Shown: positions 1 through 5,047 of the stretch, piece by piece | Layout: each line of letters begins with the position of its first letter | Position numbering within the stretch: position 1 is the first letter of the stretch | Assembly (NCBI GenBank): GCA_001795115.1 | Contig: MGNI01000189.1 | Location: 864 to 6,982 of the forward strand | Direction of reading: 5' to 3' | Length of the DNA: 6,119 nt | DNA from: Chloroflexi bacterium RBG_16_48_8 | Lineage (GTDB): Bacteria > Chloroflexota > Anaerolineae > Anaerolineales > E44-bin32 | Position numbers and translations under genes: made by a program | The notes under the pieces: generated by a model | What the model was told of the DNA's origin: nothing | The model's input: the letters and a program-made list of their open reading frames with translations, nothing else | The model's database searches: none

Positions 1-55
1 CCCCGAAAATTTTCATGGTCGTAACTGCGATCGGTTGCTGAGGCTGAAAATCCAT
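1..55 (-). CDS. Possible N-terminus of a leftward gene, cut by the window edge
   Basis: Reading leftward, an ATG at 55-53 opens a frame that stays open for 18 codons to the edge (MDFQPQQPIAVTTMKIFG). I do not recognise the product from so few residues. Just before the start is a purine-rich stretch (AAAGAAG), a weak ribosome binding site directly against the ATG. An extended -10 box at 126-118 on the same strand would give a leader of about 57 nt, which supports a real gene divergent from the phosphatase gene. A competing + strand frame is open from 2 to 118, so this call is tentative. Confidence 0.35.
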   Translation of the reverse strand, partial: MDFQPQQPIAVTTMKIFG

Positions 56-90
56 CTTCTTTATGTAAGCTACAAAAAGGTTGTTAGGCC

Positions 91-119
91 TTGTGGTAGT
101 TCGCCAAGTGCCATATAAA
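91..119 (+). promoter_or_regulatory. Candidate sigma70-type promoter for the PP2C phosphatase gene
   Basis: TTGTGG at 91-96 and TATAAA at 114-119 are separated by exactly 17 bases. The -10 matches the consensus in five of six positions and the -35 in three of six. Transcription would start near 126, leaving a leader of about 134 nt that contains the dyad at 167-180. Confidence 0.35.
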
Positions 120-126
120 TATAGCA
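118..126 (-). promoter_or_regulatory. Extended -10 promoter for the leftward edge gene
   Basis: The minus strand reads TGC-TATATT, a TGn extended -10 with four of six consensus bases in the hexamer. There is no good -35, which extended -10 promoters can do without. Transcription would start near 112 and run left. The core overlaps the rightward promoter candidate at 91-119. Confidence 0.35.
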
Positions 127-166
127 GAGTATTGGGTAATTAATTCGGTATAGAAATGATGCCAGG

Positions 167-180
167 CTACATACATGTAG
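167..180. repeat. Short inverted repeat, possible operator
   Basis: CTACAT and ATGTAG arms of 6 bases are separated by 2 bases. The dyad lies downstream of the predicted start of the phosphatase transcript, where a repressor could act as a roadblock. A dyad this short can occur by chance, so the regulatory role is inference. Confidence 0.25.
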
Positions 181-259
181 TGATGGTTTATTGGAGTGCG
201 GATTGCTCATAATGGATTATGGTCTTTTACCTGGTTAAAAGCCTATACGAGGAATATCG

Positions 260-1225
260 ATGAAGTATTTTGAAGGGATCCGAAGGAAGTTTTTTGGCGA
301 GACTGAACCCAAAACGGAAGCAGGTGGACAAGATGATCTTGTAGACACTGCGCCGCTTCCTGCAAATATTTTACAAACCGTCGAAGGTGACTTGCGATCG
401 GGAGGATATTACGCGGGAGGTGCACAGGTAACAGGACGACAGCGTAAAGAAAATGAGGATTCGCTTCTTGTGCTCACCACATCCGAAATTGGTGAGGATT
501 CGATGCCAGAATTTGGTCTTTTCTGTGTCGCTGATGGTGCCGGCGGACATGGACATGGTGAATTAGCCAGTGCACTTGCTTTGCGTACGGTAGCTCGATA
601 TTTGATCAAGGAACAATTCTTACAACAGCTGGATCCATTGGGGAGGAGTAGTACCCTAAGCGTTAAGGAGATAATGCACCGTGCCTTTGAGTTGGCAGAT
701 TCAACTGTAAATACCGGCGCTAAGGGTGGTCTCACCACCTTAACAACTGTATTGCTACATGGAAATCACCTCACTATCGGACATGTGGGAGATACCCGAG
801 CTTATCTGATCCATGGTGGAAGAATCCAATTGGCAACCCGAGATCACTCCGTCCCTTGGCGTCTTGTTGAGATTGGACAGCTTACACCAGAAGAAGCCCG
901 CAAGCATCCACAAAGGAATTTGTTATGGAATGCAGTAGGAAAGGGAGAAAACCTATTCGTGGATGTTTTTACTTACCCTGTTCCGAGCGGAGGTTATCTA
1001 CTTCTATGCTCAGATGGGCTTTGGTCTGAAATCCTTGACAGCGATCTGCCCCAATTCACTGAAAAATTCATAGATCCCTATGTGACCTGTGAGGCGATGG
1101 TTCAACAGGCGGATTTCTCTAGTGGTTCAGACAATATCACAGCTGTTTTGGTTGCGTTCTCGGCGGAGTATGGAAAAGATCGTCAATATCCCTCCAGTGA
1201 GTATTTTCCTGGACCGGGATCTTGA
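260..1225 (+). CDS. PP2C-family (PPM) Ser/Thr protein phosphatase, catalytically complete
   Basis: This 321-residue protein should be a cytosolic metal-dependent phosphatase that removes phosphate from Ser/Thr residues, like bacterial PrpC, Stp and PstP. Family motifs appear in order: GRQRKENEDS (60-68), VADGAGGHGHGE (90-101), the TT..TT stretch with GHVGDTRAY (160-182), RDHS (194-197) followed by LVEIGQLTPEEARKHPQRN (202-220), LLLCSDGLW (247-255) and GSDNITAV (289-296). Expected metal ligands D67, D92/G93, D252 and D291 are all present, with D178 in GDTR. About 50 residues precede the domain and start with an amphipathic, basic and aromatic segment (MKYFEGIRRKFFGE). There is no membrane segment, so it is a stand-alone soluble enzyme. 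The ATG at 260 has GAGGA at 249-253, 6 bases upstream. No kinase gene is in view; the next gene downstream is an inactive paralogue. Confidence 0.95.
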   Translation: MKYFEGIRRKFFGETEPKTEAGGQDDLVDTAPLPANILQTVEGDLRSGGYYAGGAQVTGRQRKENEDSLLVLTTSEIGEDSMPEFGLFCVADGAGGHGHGELASALALRTVARYLIKEQFLQQLDPLGRSSTLSVKEIMHRAFELADSTVNTGAKGGLTTLTTVLLHGNHLTIGHVGDTRAYLIHGGRIQLATRDHSVPWRLVEIGQLTPEEARKHPQRNLLWNAVGKGENLFVDVFTYPVPSGGYLLLCSDGLWSEILDSDLPQFTEKFIDPYVTCEAMVQQADFSSGSDNITAVLVAFSAEYGKDRQYPSSEYFPGPGS

Positions 1226-1370
1226 ATTTCTATTAACCTCTTTGCTGCCCCCTGAAATTTCCTGATCGTTCAATCTAAGAGCTATTTGCATTTTCCTGAT
1301 AAGGGTTGAGAGGAATGAGTCTTGAAATTCCAGTTTGAATAGCACCTGATTGATTTTTTCTTGGTGGAAA

Positions 1371-1397
1371 GAGGCAGAGGCTATTTGCTTCTGCTTC
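1371..1397. repeat. Stem-loop with 11-bp stem
   Basis: The arms 1371-1381 and 1387-1397 pair over 11 bases, two of them G-T wobbles, around a TATTT loop. No T-run follows on the + strand, so it does not look like a normal terminator for the upstream phosphatase gene. It could act as an mRNA 3' end stabiliser or processing site; this is inference. Confidence 0.35.
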
Positions 1398-1626
1398 CAT
1401 CACCAGCGTCCCAGAGTATCTTAGAGAGGGCTCTCAATCCATCAGAAGCCAACGAGAACCATCCGTTCATGTAGGCATAACGTTCTTGATTTTCGGATGG
1501 TCTCGAGAAGGGGTATTTGTTTGGGATTTTTCCAAAGAATTTTCAATCGTGATTCCATGTGCTTTTATGGAAATCTCCTTCTTGACCTATAGCCCATAAC
1601 ACTTATCGAGGCGCAGTGTTTTTAAA

Positions 1627-1673
1627 GGCCGTTGAAAGCTTTCTTACTTTACAGAGGACAGAAAGCAACGGGC
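1627..1673 (+). repeat. Bulged stem-loop in the phosphatase intergenic region
   Basis: Two stem blocks stack with a 4-base bulge (1635-1638). Outer pairs join 1629-1634 to 1666-1671, with G1627 also able to pair with C1673 past one mismatch. Inner pairs join 1639-1644 to 1660-1665, around a 15-base loop. The left arm also contains the self-complementary GAAAGCTTTC (1634-1643), so two folds compete. A T-rich tract (TATTTGTTTAT) follows, which would allow weak terminator activity. It lies just upstream of the TATAAT at 1682. Confidence 0.3.
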
Positions 1674-1860
1674 TATTTGTTTATAATGGATGAAGGGGAG
1701 GATCCATTCGACAGTCAGTCCAAATCGATTAGATAGGTGGCTCTCTTGGAGGGAGTTGCCTGTATAAACATTCTACGGAACTCGTGACAAGGGTCTTTGG
1801 GGTTCGGTTCAAGTATTCTTTATTCAGTGGTTCCCCTCTTTCGCAGAAAGTTGTTTGGGA

Positions 1861-1866
1861 TACAAT
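1861..1866 (+). promoter_or_regulatory. Possible -10 box for the pseudophosphatase gene
   Basis: TACAAT matches the -10 consensus in five of six positions and would start transcription near 1873, leaving an 18-nt leader that still contains the GGTGGAG ribosome binding site. The -35 region is poor (TTTCGC at 1839-1844, 16 bases away). A second option is the perfect TATAAT at 1682-1687, also without a good -35. Confidence 0.25.
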
Positions 1867-1890
1867 CCGTTTAGGAATGGTGGAGTATCG

Positions 1891-2799
1891 ATGTCCTTTT
1901 TTAGACAGGTCTTCAAGAGCATATATGAAAAATTATTTCCTCAAGAAGGAATTCGAACCTTCAATGAGCAGCCTACCAGACCGCTGGATGCAGAGGCGCT
2001 GGCACGAGCGTTAGCAGGTGAGGGGCGAAGACATGTCTCTTCCGGTTGCGCCAGGTTCGTCGTTTCTGAAGTCTCCGGGCGGATGAATTGTCTTTATCTG
2101 CTCATGGCGCAATCGGATGGCCTCAATGCGCTCCCGGATTTTGGAATATTAGGTGTGGCTGAGAATGAGAAGGCCGAAGTTATTAAAGGAAATGTAAGTA
2201 AGGTTGCTCTTTCTACTTTTGCACATCAAATAACTCAAAAAGCGGCTCTCGATTTTTTACAACTGGATGGCTTTGAAAATACAACGCCCCTTCAGAATAT
2301 GGTGGTTGAAGCGATGAATATCGCTGACCAAAGTGTCCACGAGATGAGCCCGGGTGTGGACTATTCCCTTACAGCAGGGTTGATATTCGCCGAGATCATG
2401 ATTCTTGGACATCGCGGGGATACTCGGGCATACCACATTGATCGTCATCATATTGAAAGGATCACCGTTGCAGGATGGAAGAGAGATGCATCAAAGGTGG
2501 CATCTAACTCGGTAAGTGCAGAGCAGGCCATCGAAAACAAGAATAGCAGAGCAGGAGGAGAGCCTGATCAAATCATTGTTTATTCACGACCCATCCCTCG
2601 TGATGGCTACATCCTACTTTGCACAGGGGGATTGTGGAAAAATATGAACGAGCGGGTGATCCATGATATTGTATTGCGTTGTGATGATCCACAAGAGGGT
2701 TGTAAAGCTTTAATTTCCCATGTCAAAGAAAATAGCTCCCAACAGGGACTTTCCGTTATTCTGATCCACTTCCCCCCAGATTTTGGATCCTGGCGTTAG
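1891..2799 (+). CDS. Degenerate PP2C paralogue, likely pseudophosphatase
   Basis: This 302-residue protein aligns along its whole length with the phosphatase encoded at 260-1225 but has lost the active site. NEDS is gone (VSGRMNCLYLL, 61-71), VADG is VAEN (89-92), RDHS is missing, CSDGLW is CTGGLW (244-249) and SDNIT is QQGLS (284-288). Scaffold elements remain: PDFGILGVA (82-90), LGHRGDTRAY (172-181), GYILLC (239-244) and a matching C-terminal strand (VILIHF). It should not bind the paired metals and is probably a phospho-binding, decoy or scaffold protein; that role is inference. The N-terminus (MSFFRQVFKSIYEKLF) resembles the paralogue's start. I chose the ATG at 1891 because it has GGTGGAG at 1879-1885 and shares its TATCGATG context with the paralogue, instead of a TTG 12 codons upstream. 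The frame is intact, so it is probably expressed and under selection. Confidence 0.85.
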   Translation: MSFFRQVFKSIYEKLFPQEGIRTFNEQPTRPLDAEALARALAGEGRRHVSSGCARFVVSEVSGRMNCLYLLMAQSDGLNALPDFGILGVAENEKAEVIKGNVSKVALSTFAHQITQKAALDFLQLDGFENTTPLQNMVVEAMNIADQSVHEMSPGVDYSLTAGLIFAEIMILGHRGDTRAYHIDRHHIERITVAGWKRDASKVASNSVSAEQAIENKNSRAGGEPDQIIVYSRPIPRDGYILLCTGGLWKNMNERVIHDIVLRCDDPQEGCKALISHVKENSSQQGLSVILIHFPPDFGSWR

Positions 2800-2800
2800 G

Positions 2801-2851
2801 AAAGGTTTGTTGAAGGTTTAAGCCCACTAACAACCTTACGAGAAAAGGTTG
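2801..2851 (+). repeat. Competing stem-loops after the pseudophosphatase gene
   Basis: CAACCTT (2831-2837) can pair with AAGGTTG (2845-2851) in a 7-bp hairpin with a 7-base loop. It can instead pair with the earlier AAGGTT copies at 2802-2807 and 2813-2818. No T-run follows, so this is not a standard intrinsic terminator, though it is the only obvious 3' end structure for the upstream gene on the + strand. Confidence 0.3.
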
Positions 2852-2902
2852 GGACTCCCAAGATTAGGGAGATTACTATCTGCGAGCGCCGCCTCCGTGT
2901 CT

Positions 2903-2953
2903 AAATAATAAAAAAGACGAACCGCCGAACGTGGGGGGATCATTCGGCGGTTC
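2903..2953 (-). terminator. Intrinsic terminator of the leftward small RNA
   Basis: A perfect 11-bp stem joins 2943-2953 and 2919-2929 (GAACCGCCGAA and its complement) with a 13-base loop. On the minus strand it is followed within 3 bases by TTTTTT and then ATTATTT. The T-run is on this side only, so it terminates leftward transcription. It also closes off readthrough from the NYN gene. Confidence 0.85.
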
Positions 2954-3063
2954 TGCAGAATTCGGGGTCCTACGGGACGTGCAGGGGGAACACGGAGCCA
3001 GTAGGGTGGGTCCCCTAAGATGAACCCGGATACCACCATAGTGCGTATGCCGGGCTTATCAAT
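2908..3063 (-). ncRNA. Candidate structured small RNA, about 155 nt, unknown family
   Basis: On the minus strand an extended -10 box (3077-3069) is followed about 7 bases later by an A at 3063 and then by three tight helices. P1 (3056-3023) pairs GCCCGG with CCGGGT, ATAC with GTAT and CAC with GTG around TATG. P2 (3015-2964) pairs GGGG.CC with GG.CCCC, then TAC with GTA and CGTG with CACG, closing on TTCCCCCTG. P3 (2953-2919) is the terminator stem, whose 13-base loop carries CCCCCC. C-rich loops exposed on stable hairpins are known in small RNAs that bind G-rich Shine-Dalgarno sequences, such as the UCCC motifs of staphylococcal RNAs. I see no 4.5S, tmRNA or RNase P signature and could not confirm 6S. 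It could instead be a long 3' UTR of the NYN gene, which ends at 3122. Confidence 0.6.
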
Positions 3064-3068
3064 GGACA

Positions 3069-3077
3069 ATTCTAACA
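3069..3077 (-). promoter_or_regulatory. Extended -10 promoter of the candidate small RNA
   Basis: The minus strand reads TGT-TAGAAT, a TGn extended -10 with five of six consensus bases in the hexamer. The nearest -35-like match is ATGAAA, 18 bases upstream. The predicted start is an A at 3063, at the foot of the first helix. It lies outside the NYN gene, between its stop codon and the structured region. Confidence 0.5.
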
Positions 3078-3121
3078 CCAAGTGGATCAACCTTTCATTA
3101 AATCTTGCTTAAAGATTTCAA

Positions 3122-3595
3122 TCATTTTTCGGATGGTTTCCCGAACATCTTTTGCCAATATCGAATGTCCTCAGACGTGAGGGAGCCCTCTGGTTTTCCA
3201 TTTTCATCCCCAGTCAGAGGAGGTCCCACTAATTGCCGTACGAATTCATGGCTTCCAATTACCTGAGCACCAGCCTCCCTGGCAGCTTGGAGAACCTCAT
3301 GATCGGAAGAAACAACGGTGTAATTATGAGCTTCTCCTTTTAATTGTCGTAACCTGTTCTGGATGGCATGATCGGCAGTATGTGGCGATGTTATAAACTC
3401 CACCTGCAACCTTCCCGATTTAAACCTCCTTTGAGCCCCTGGACCGCGTTGGTCAAAATAAACAGTAGCTGATTTTCTTACCTTGAATAAGAATCGATCT
3501 AGCATCTGGATTAAACGGATCTCATCCTCAGGATCATCCAGATTAATATCAGGCATGCTGCCAATCAGATTATGTCCATCAATGAGGTAGGGCAT
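3122..3595 (-). CDS. NYN-domain ribonuclease of the YacP/Rae1 family
   Basis: The 157-residue product is a PIN-like NYN endoribonuclease. The B. subtilis member of this family (YacP, renamed Rae1) associates with ribosomes and cleaves mRNA in the A site; the same role here is inference. Motifs visible: YLIDGHNLIG (3-12) with first acidic residue D6 and N9, DDPEDE (20-25), VYFDQRGPG (45-53), TADHAI (73-78) with D75, and VVSSDHEVLQAAREAGAQVI (94-113) with D98. The acidic set D6, D75 and D98 is what a metal-dependent PIN/NYN active site needs. Length is close to the family norm of about 170. The C-terminal 30 residues are variable and charged. There is no ribosome binding site at the ATG; a promoter sits so that the transcript would begin at the A of the start codon. 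The gene converges on the pseudophosphatase gene and diverges from the LysM gene. Confidence 0.88.
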   Translation of the reverse strand: MPYLIDGHNLIGSMPDINLDDPEDEIRLIQMLDRFLFKVRKSATVYFDQRGPGAQRRFKSGRLQVEFITSPHTADHAIQNRLRQLKGEAHNYTVVSSDHEVLQAAREAGAQVIGSHEFVRQLVGPPLTGDENGKPEGSLTSEDIRYWQKMFGKPSEK

Positions 3596-3601
3596 GCATT
3601 G

Positions 3602-3610
3602 ATTTTATCA
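3602..3610 (-). promoter_or_regulatory. Extended -10 promoter giving a leaderless NYN mRNA
   Basis: The minus strand reads TGA-TAAAAT, a TGn extended -10 with five of six consensus bases. Its last base is 7 positions before the A of the NYN start codon, so the expected first nucleotide is that A. No -35 is convincing. The absence of a Shine-Dalgarno sequence agrees with leaderless translation. Confidence 0.5.
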
Positions 3611-3630
3611 GTCATTAAGCGATCAGTGTG

Positions 3631-3675
3631 TCAGTCGATCAGTCGACATCTCAACTCATGAACGGATCAACTCAT
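3631..3675. repeat. Short direct repeats between the NYN and LysM genes
   Basis: TCAGTCGA occurs twice in perfect tandem (3631-3646). TCAACTCAT occurs at 3651-3659 and again at 3667-3675, a 16-base period. They sit upstream of both divergent promoters, where iterated sites could bind a shared regulator. With units of 8 and 9 bases and two copies each, this remains weak. Confidence 0.35.
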
Positions 3676-3719
3676 ACTGTACCCAATCCCTAAGTCATTT
3701 GATTAAGCCCATAGATGAC

Positions 3720-3747
3720 TTTACTTTTCACTATCCTGTGCTAAACT
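3720..3747 (+). promoter_or_regulatory. Promoter of the LysM gene, near-leaderless
   Basis: TTTACT at 3720-3725 and TAAACT at 3742-3747 are 16 bases apart, and TGC directly precedes the -10, making it an extended type. Transcription would start near 3754, two bases before the ATG at 3756. This position argues that the TTG at 3699 is not the start codon. Confidence 0.45.
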
Positions 3748-3755
3748 CCCCAACG

Positions 3756-4505
3756 ATGGGCAGTGTAAGACGCTCAAATTGGAAGCGTTATCTCCCCTAT
3801 ATTCTTCTCAACATCGCTGTCTCTATAGGAGCAGTGCTTTTGGTTCTCTTCTTTTGGAGTCGACGTCCTACGCCGCCGACGTTGGCACCAACGGCGACCA
3901 TGGATATTGGCCAGGAGATTGATGCGATGATGCCGACTGCAACAGCCACACTCCCACCCTCTCCGACGCCCAATTTATACATCGTAAAACCAGGGGATAC
4001 GCTCTTCGCAATTGCAATCGAATTTGAGATCCCGGTGGATGCTCTCATGGCTGCTAACGGCCTGTCTAATCCGGACGAATTGGATATTGAACAAGCGTTG
4101 ATTATCCCATCCGATGAATGGGTAGCTGCCTATCGGGAGAAACGTGTTGGATCTCAACCTAACGCTACTGCAACCCCAACAGTTGTTGTTGAGCCACCAG
4201 TTGTGAAAATAACTGGAGTGGTGGGTGCGGGTGCTTTAGAAGAGGAAGCCATTCGATTCTTAAATTCGGGTGGTGTCGCAAACATGGCTGGATGGCGGTT
4301 GGATGACGGGGAAGGGCATATCTATATCTTCCCCGTTTTTACATTGCACAGCGGTGCATTTAATTTAAACATCGGACCAGGTACAAATTCTCCTATCGAC
4401 CTTTTTTGGGGGCTTGAAGAGCCCATCCTGAATCCAGGCAAGACCCTCCAGCTCCTGGATGCCTCCGGCAAGGTCCAATCCACCTTCGAAATACCTGAAC
4501 TATAA
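3756..4505 (+). CDS. Membrane-anchored LysM and lamin-tail domain protein
   Basis: The 249-residue product is probably a cell-surface protein with one N-terminal membrane anchor. Basic residues (RRSNWKR, 5-11) precede a hydrophobic helix at about 13-34, giving an N-in topology. A Thr/Pro/Ala-rich linker (37-73) follows. The LysM domain runs from about 74 to 118, starting YIVKPGDTLFAIAIEFEI, with LMAANGL and a final LIIP; this fold binds N-acetylglucosamine polymers such as peptidoglycan. After a second Pro/Thr linker, residues 149-249 match a lamin-tail (LTD) beta-sandwich: VKITGVVG, EEEAIRFLNSGGVANMAGWRLDD, YIFPVFTLHSG, LFWGLEEPILNPGKTLQLLDASGKV. LTD domains in bacteria are found on secreted and surface proteins. 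I chose ATG 3756 over TTG 3699 because it directly precedes the signal-anchor and fits the promoter. There is no Shine-Dalgarno sequence. It is transcribed divergently from the NYN gene. Confidence 0.85.
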   Translation: MGSVRRSNWKRYLPYILLNIAVSIGAVLLVLFFWSRRPTPPTLAPTATMDIGQEIDAMMPTATATLPPSPTPNLYIVKPGDTLFAIAIEFEIPVDALMAANGLSNPDELDIEQALIIPSDEWVAAYREKRVGSQPNATATPTVVVEPPVVKITGVVGAGALEEEAIRFLNSGGVANMAGWRLDDGEGHIYIFPVFTLHSGAFNLNIGPGTNSPIDLFWGLEEPILNPGKTLQLLDASGKVQSTFEIPEL

Positions 4506-4750
4506 TCTGTTCCCCGAAAAGACTAATTTGACGTATTTCCAGTATACGATCCGTCTGGATGAGTCAGGCTTTGACTTATCTCCACGCCTCTAGATCCATG
4601 CCTATAGGCGAGCATGAGCGCCATTGACGAATGGTAACGGAAAAAGGTTTTTGCAATGAGAGTGAAACTTACAAGGATATGAACAACCCATAAGAACATT
4701 TCTAAATTCTCAAGGACGTGGGAATAAGTCTCTCTTATCGTGCGGTGGAG
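4506..4750. other. Intergenic stretch after the LysM gene
   Basis: No clear + strand gene is visible. It holds the perfect 10-base palindrome GCCTATAGGC (4600-4609), inside a wider imperfect dyad (CATGC at 4598-4602, GCATG at 4612-4616), and a short AAAAAGGTTTTT inverted repeat near 4641. None has the form of an intrinsic terminator. On the minus strand a 58-codon hydrophobic frame (4523-4699) is open and is treated as a finding, not a gene. Confidence 0.4.
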
Positions 4751-5047
4751 ATGGAACTCATCGAAAATGAGGGGAATCCCAAGGAGATCTCTCAAGAGCC
4801 GAGAGATTTCTTGGCACAGTTGAATCTGCTCGTAGAGAAGTTCTGGGGTGATTCACCGGATGAGTATAAGAAAGAAAACACCAGATCCAAGGACTTAAAC
4901 TACAAAATGCTCTTCCTCATAGGTTGTATGAATAAAGCCGAAGAGGGAAGCCAATTAGGCCCTCGCAGATTGCCGGATGAAGTTACCTCGTCACTGCAAT
5001 CAAGATATTTTTCGTTTGAAGGTATCAGGATGTTCCTATTCCGTTGA
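4751..5047 (+). CDS. Doubtful small hypothetical protein, 98 residues
   Basis: From the ATG at 4751 a frame runs 98 codons to a stop that overlaps the 3' end of the convergent tatA gene by 12 bases. The first half is acidic and helical-looking (MELIENEGNPKEISQEPRDF, then FWGDSPDEYKKEN). The second half has a short hydrophobic patch (KMLFLIGCMNK). I recognise no family, signal peptide or motif. GGTGG lies only 2 bases before the ATG, and a GTG at 4718 would add 11 residues with an equally poor AAGGA spacing. No TGn promoter was found upstream. It may be a small lineage-specific gene or a chance open frame. Confidence 0.3.
   Translation: MELIENEGNPKEISQEPRDFLAQLNLLVEKFWGDSPDEYKKENTRSKDLNYKMLFLIGCMNKAEEGSQLGPRRLPDEVTSSLQSRYFSFEGIRMFLFR

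Larger units (their letters stand above)
1226..1890. other. Long intergenic region between the two PP2C genes
   Basis: No convincing gene is present in 665 bases. Short open frames here have no ribosome binding site and no recognisable protein character. The stretch contains two stem-loops (1371-1397 and 1627-1673), -10-like boxes at 1682-1687 (TATAAT) and 1861-1866 (TACAAT), the octamer GCTATTTG three times (1281, 1380 and 1672), and TTTCCTGAT twice (1258 and 1292). TTGTTTGGGAT also occurs at 1517 and at 1851. No clear intrinsic terminator follows the first phosphatase gene. The size of the gap argues against a tight two-gene operon. Confidence 0.5.

Noticed and set aside
2..118. Open + strand frame at the left edge as the tail of an upstream gene
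   Set aside because: The 38 codons show no recognisable character and pass through the promoter-like core; the leftward frame with its own promoter is slightly better supported, though not certain.
1855..1890. TTG start adding 12 residues to the pseudophosphatase
   Set aside because: There is no ribosome binding site, it overlaps the TACAAT box, and the ATG at 1891 has GGTGGAG and aligns with the paralogue's start.
1784..2014. 76-codon + strand ORF overlapping the start of the pseudophosphatase gene
   Set aside because: It is out of frame with the PP2C paralogue, lacks a ribosome binding site and shows no protein family.
2908..3063. Assignment of the small RNA to 4.5S, tmRNA, RNase P or 6S
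   Set aside because: The SRP domain IV motif, the tRNA-like 3' end of tmRNA and RNase P core motifs are absent. The expected 6S layout of one long closing stem with a central bubble is not evident, but a model search is needed to exclude 6S.
2836..3090. 84-codon minus-strand ORF across the structured region
   Set aside because: It runs through the helices and terminator, has no ribosome binding site, and its Pro/Arg-rich sequence reflects G-rich arms. The RNA reading explains the sequence better.
3699..3755. TTG start adding 19 residues to the LysM protein
   Set aside because: It lies upstream of the predicted transcription start, and the extra residues would put a polar stretch before the usual basic signal-anchor.
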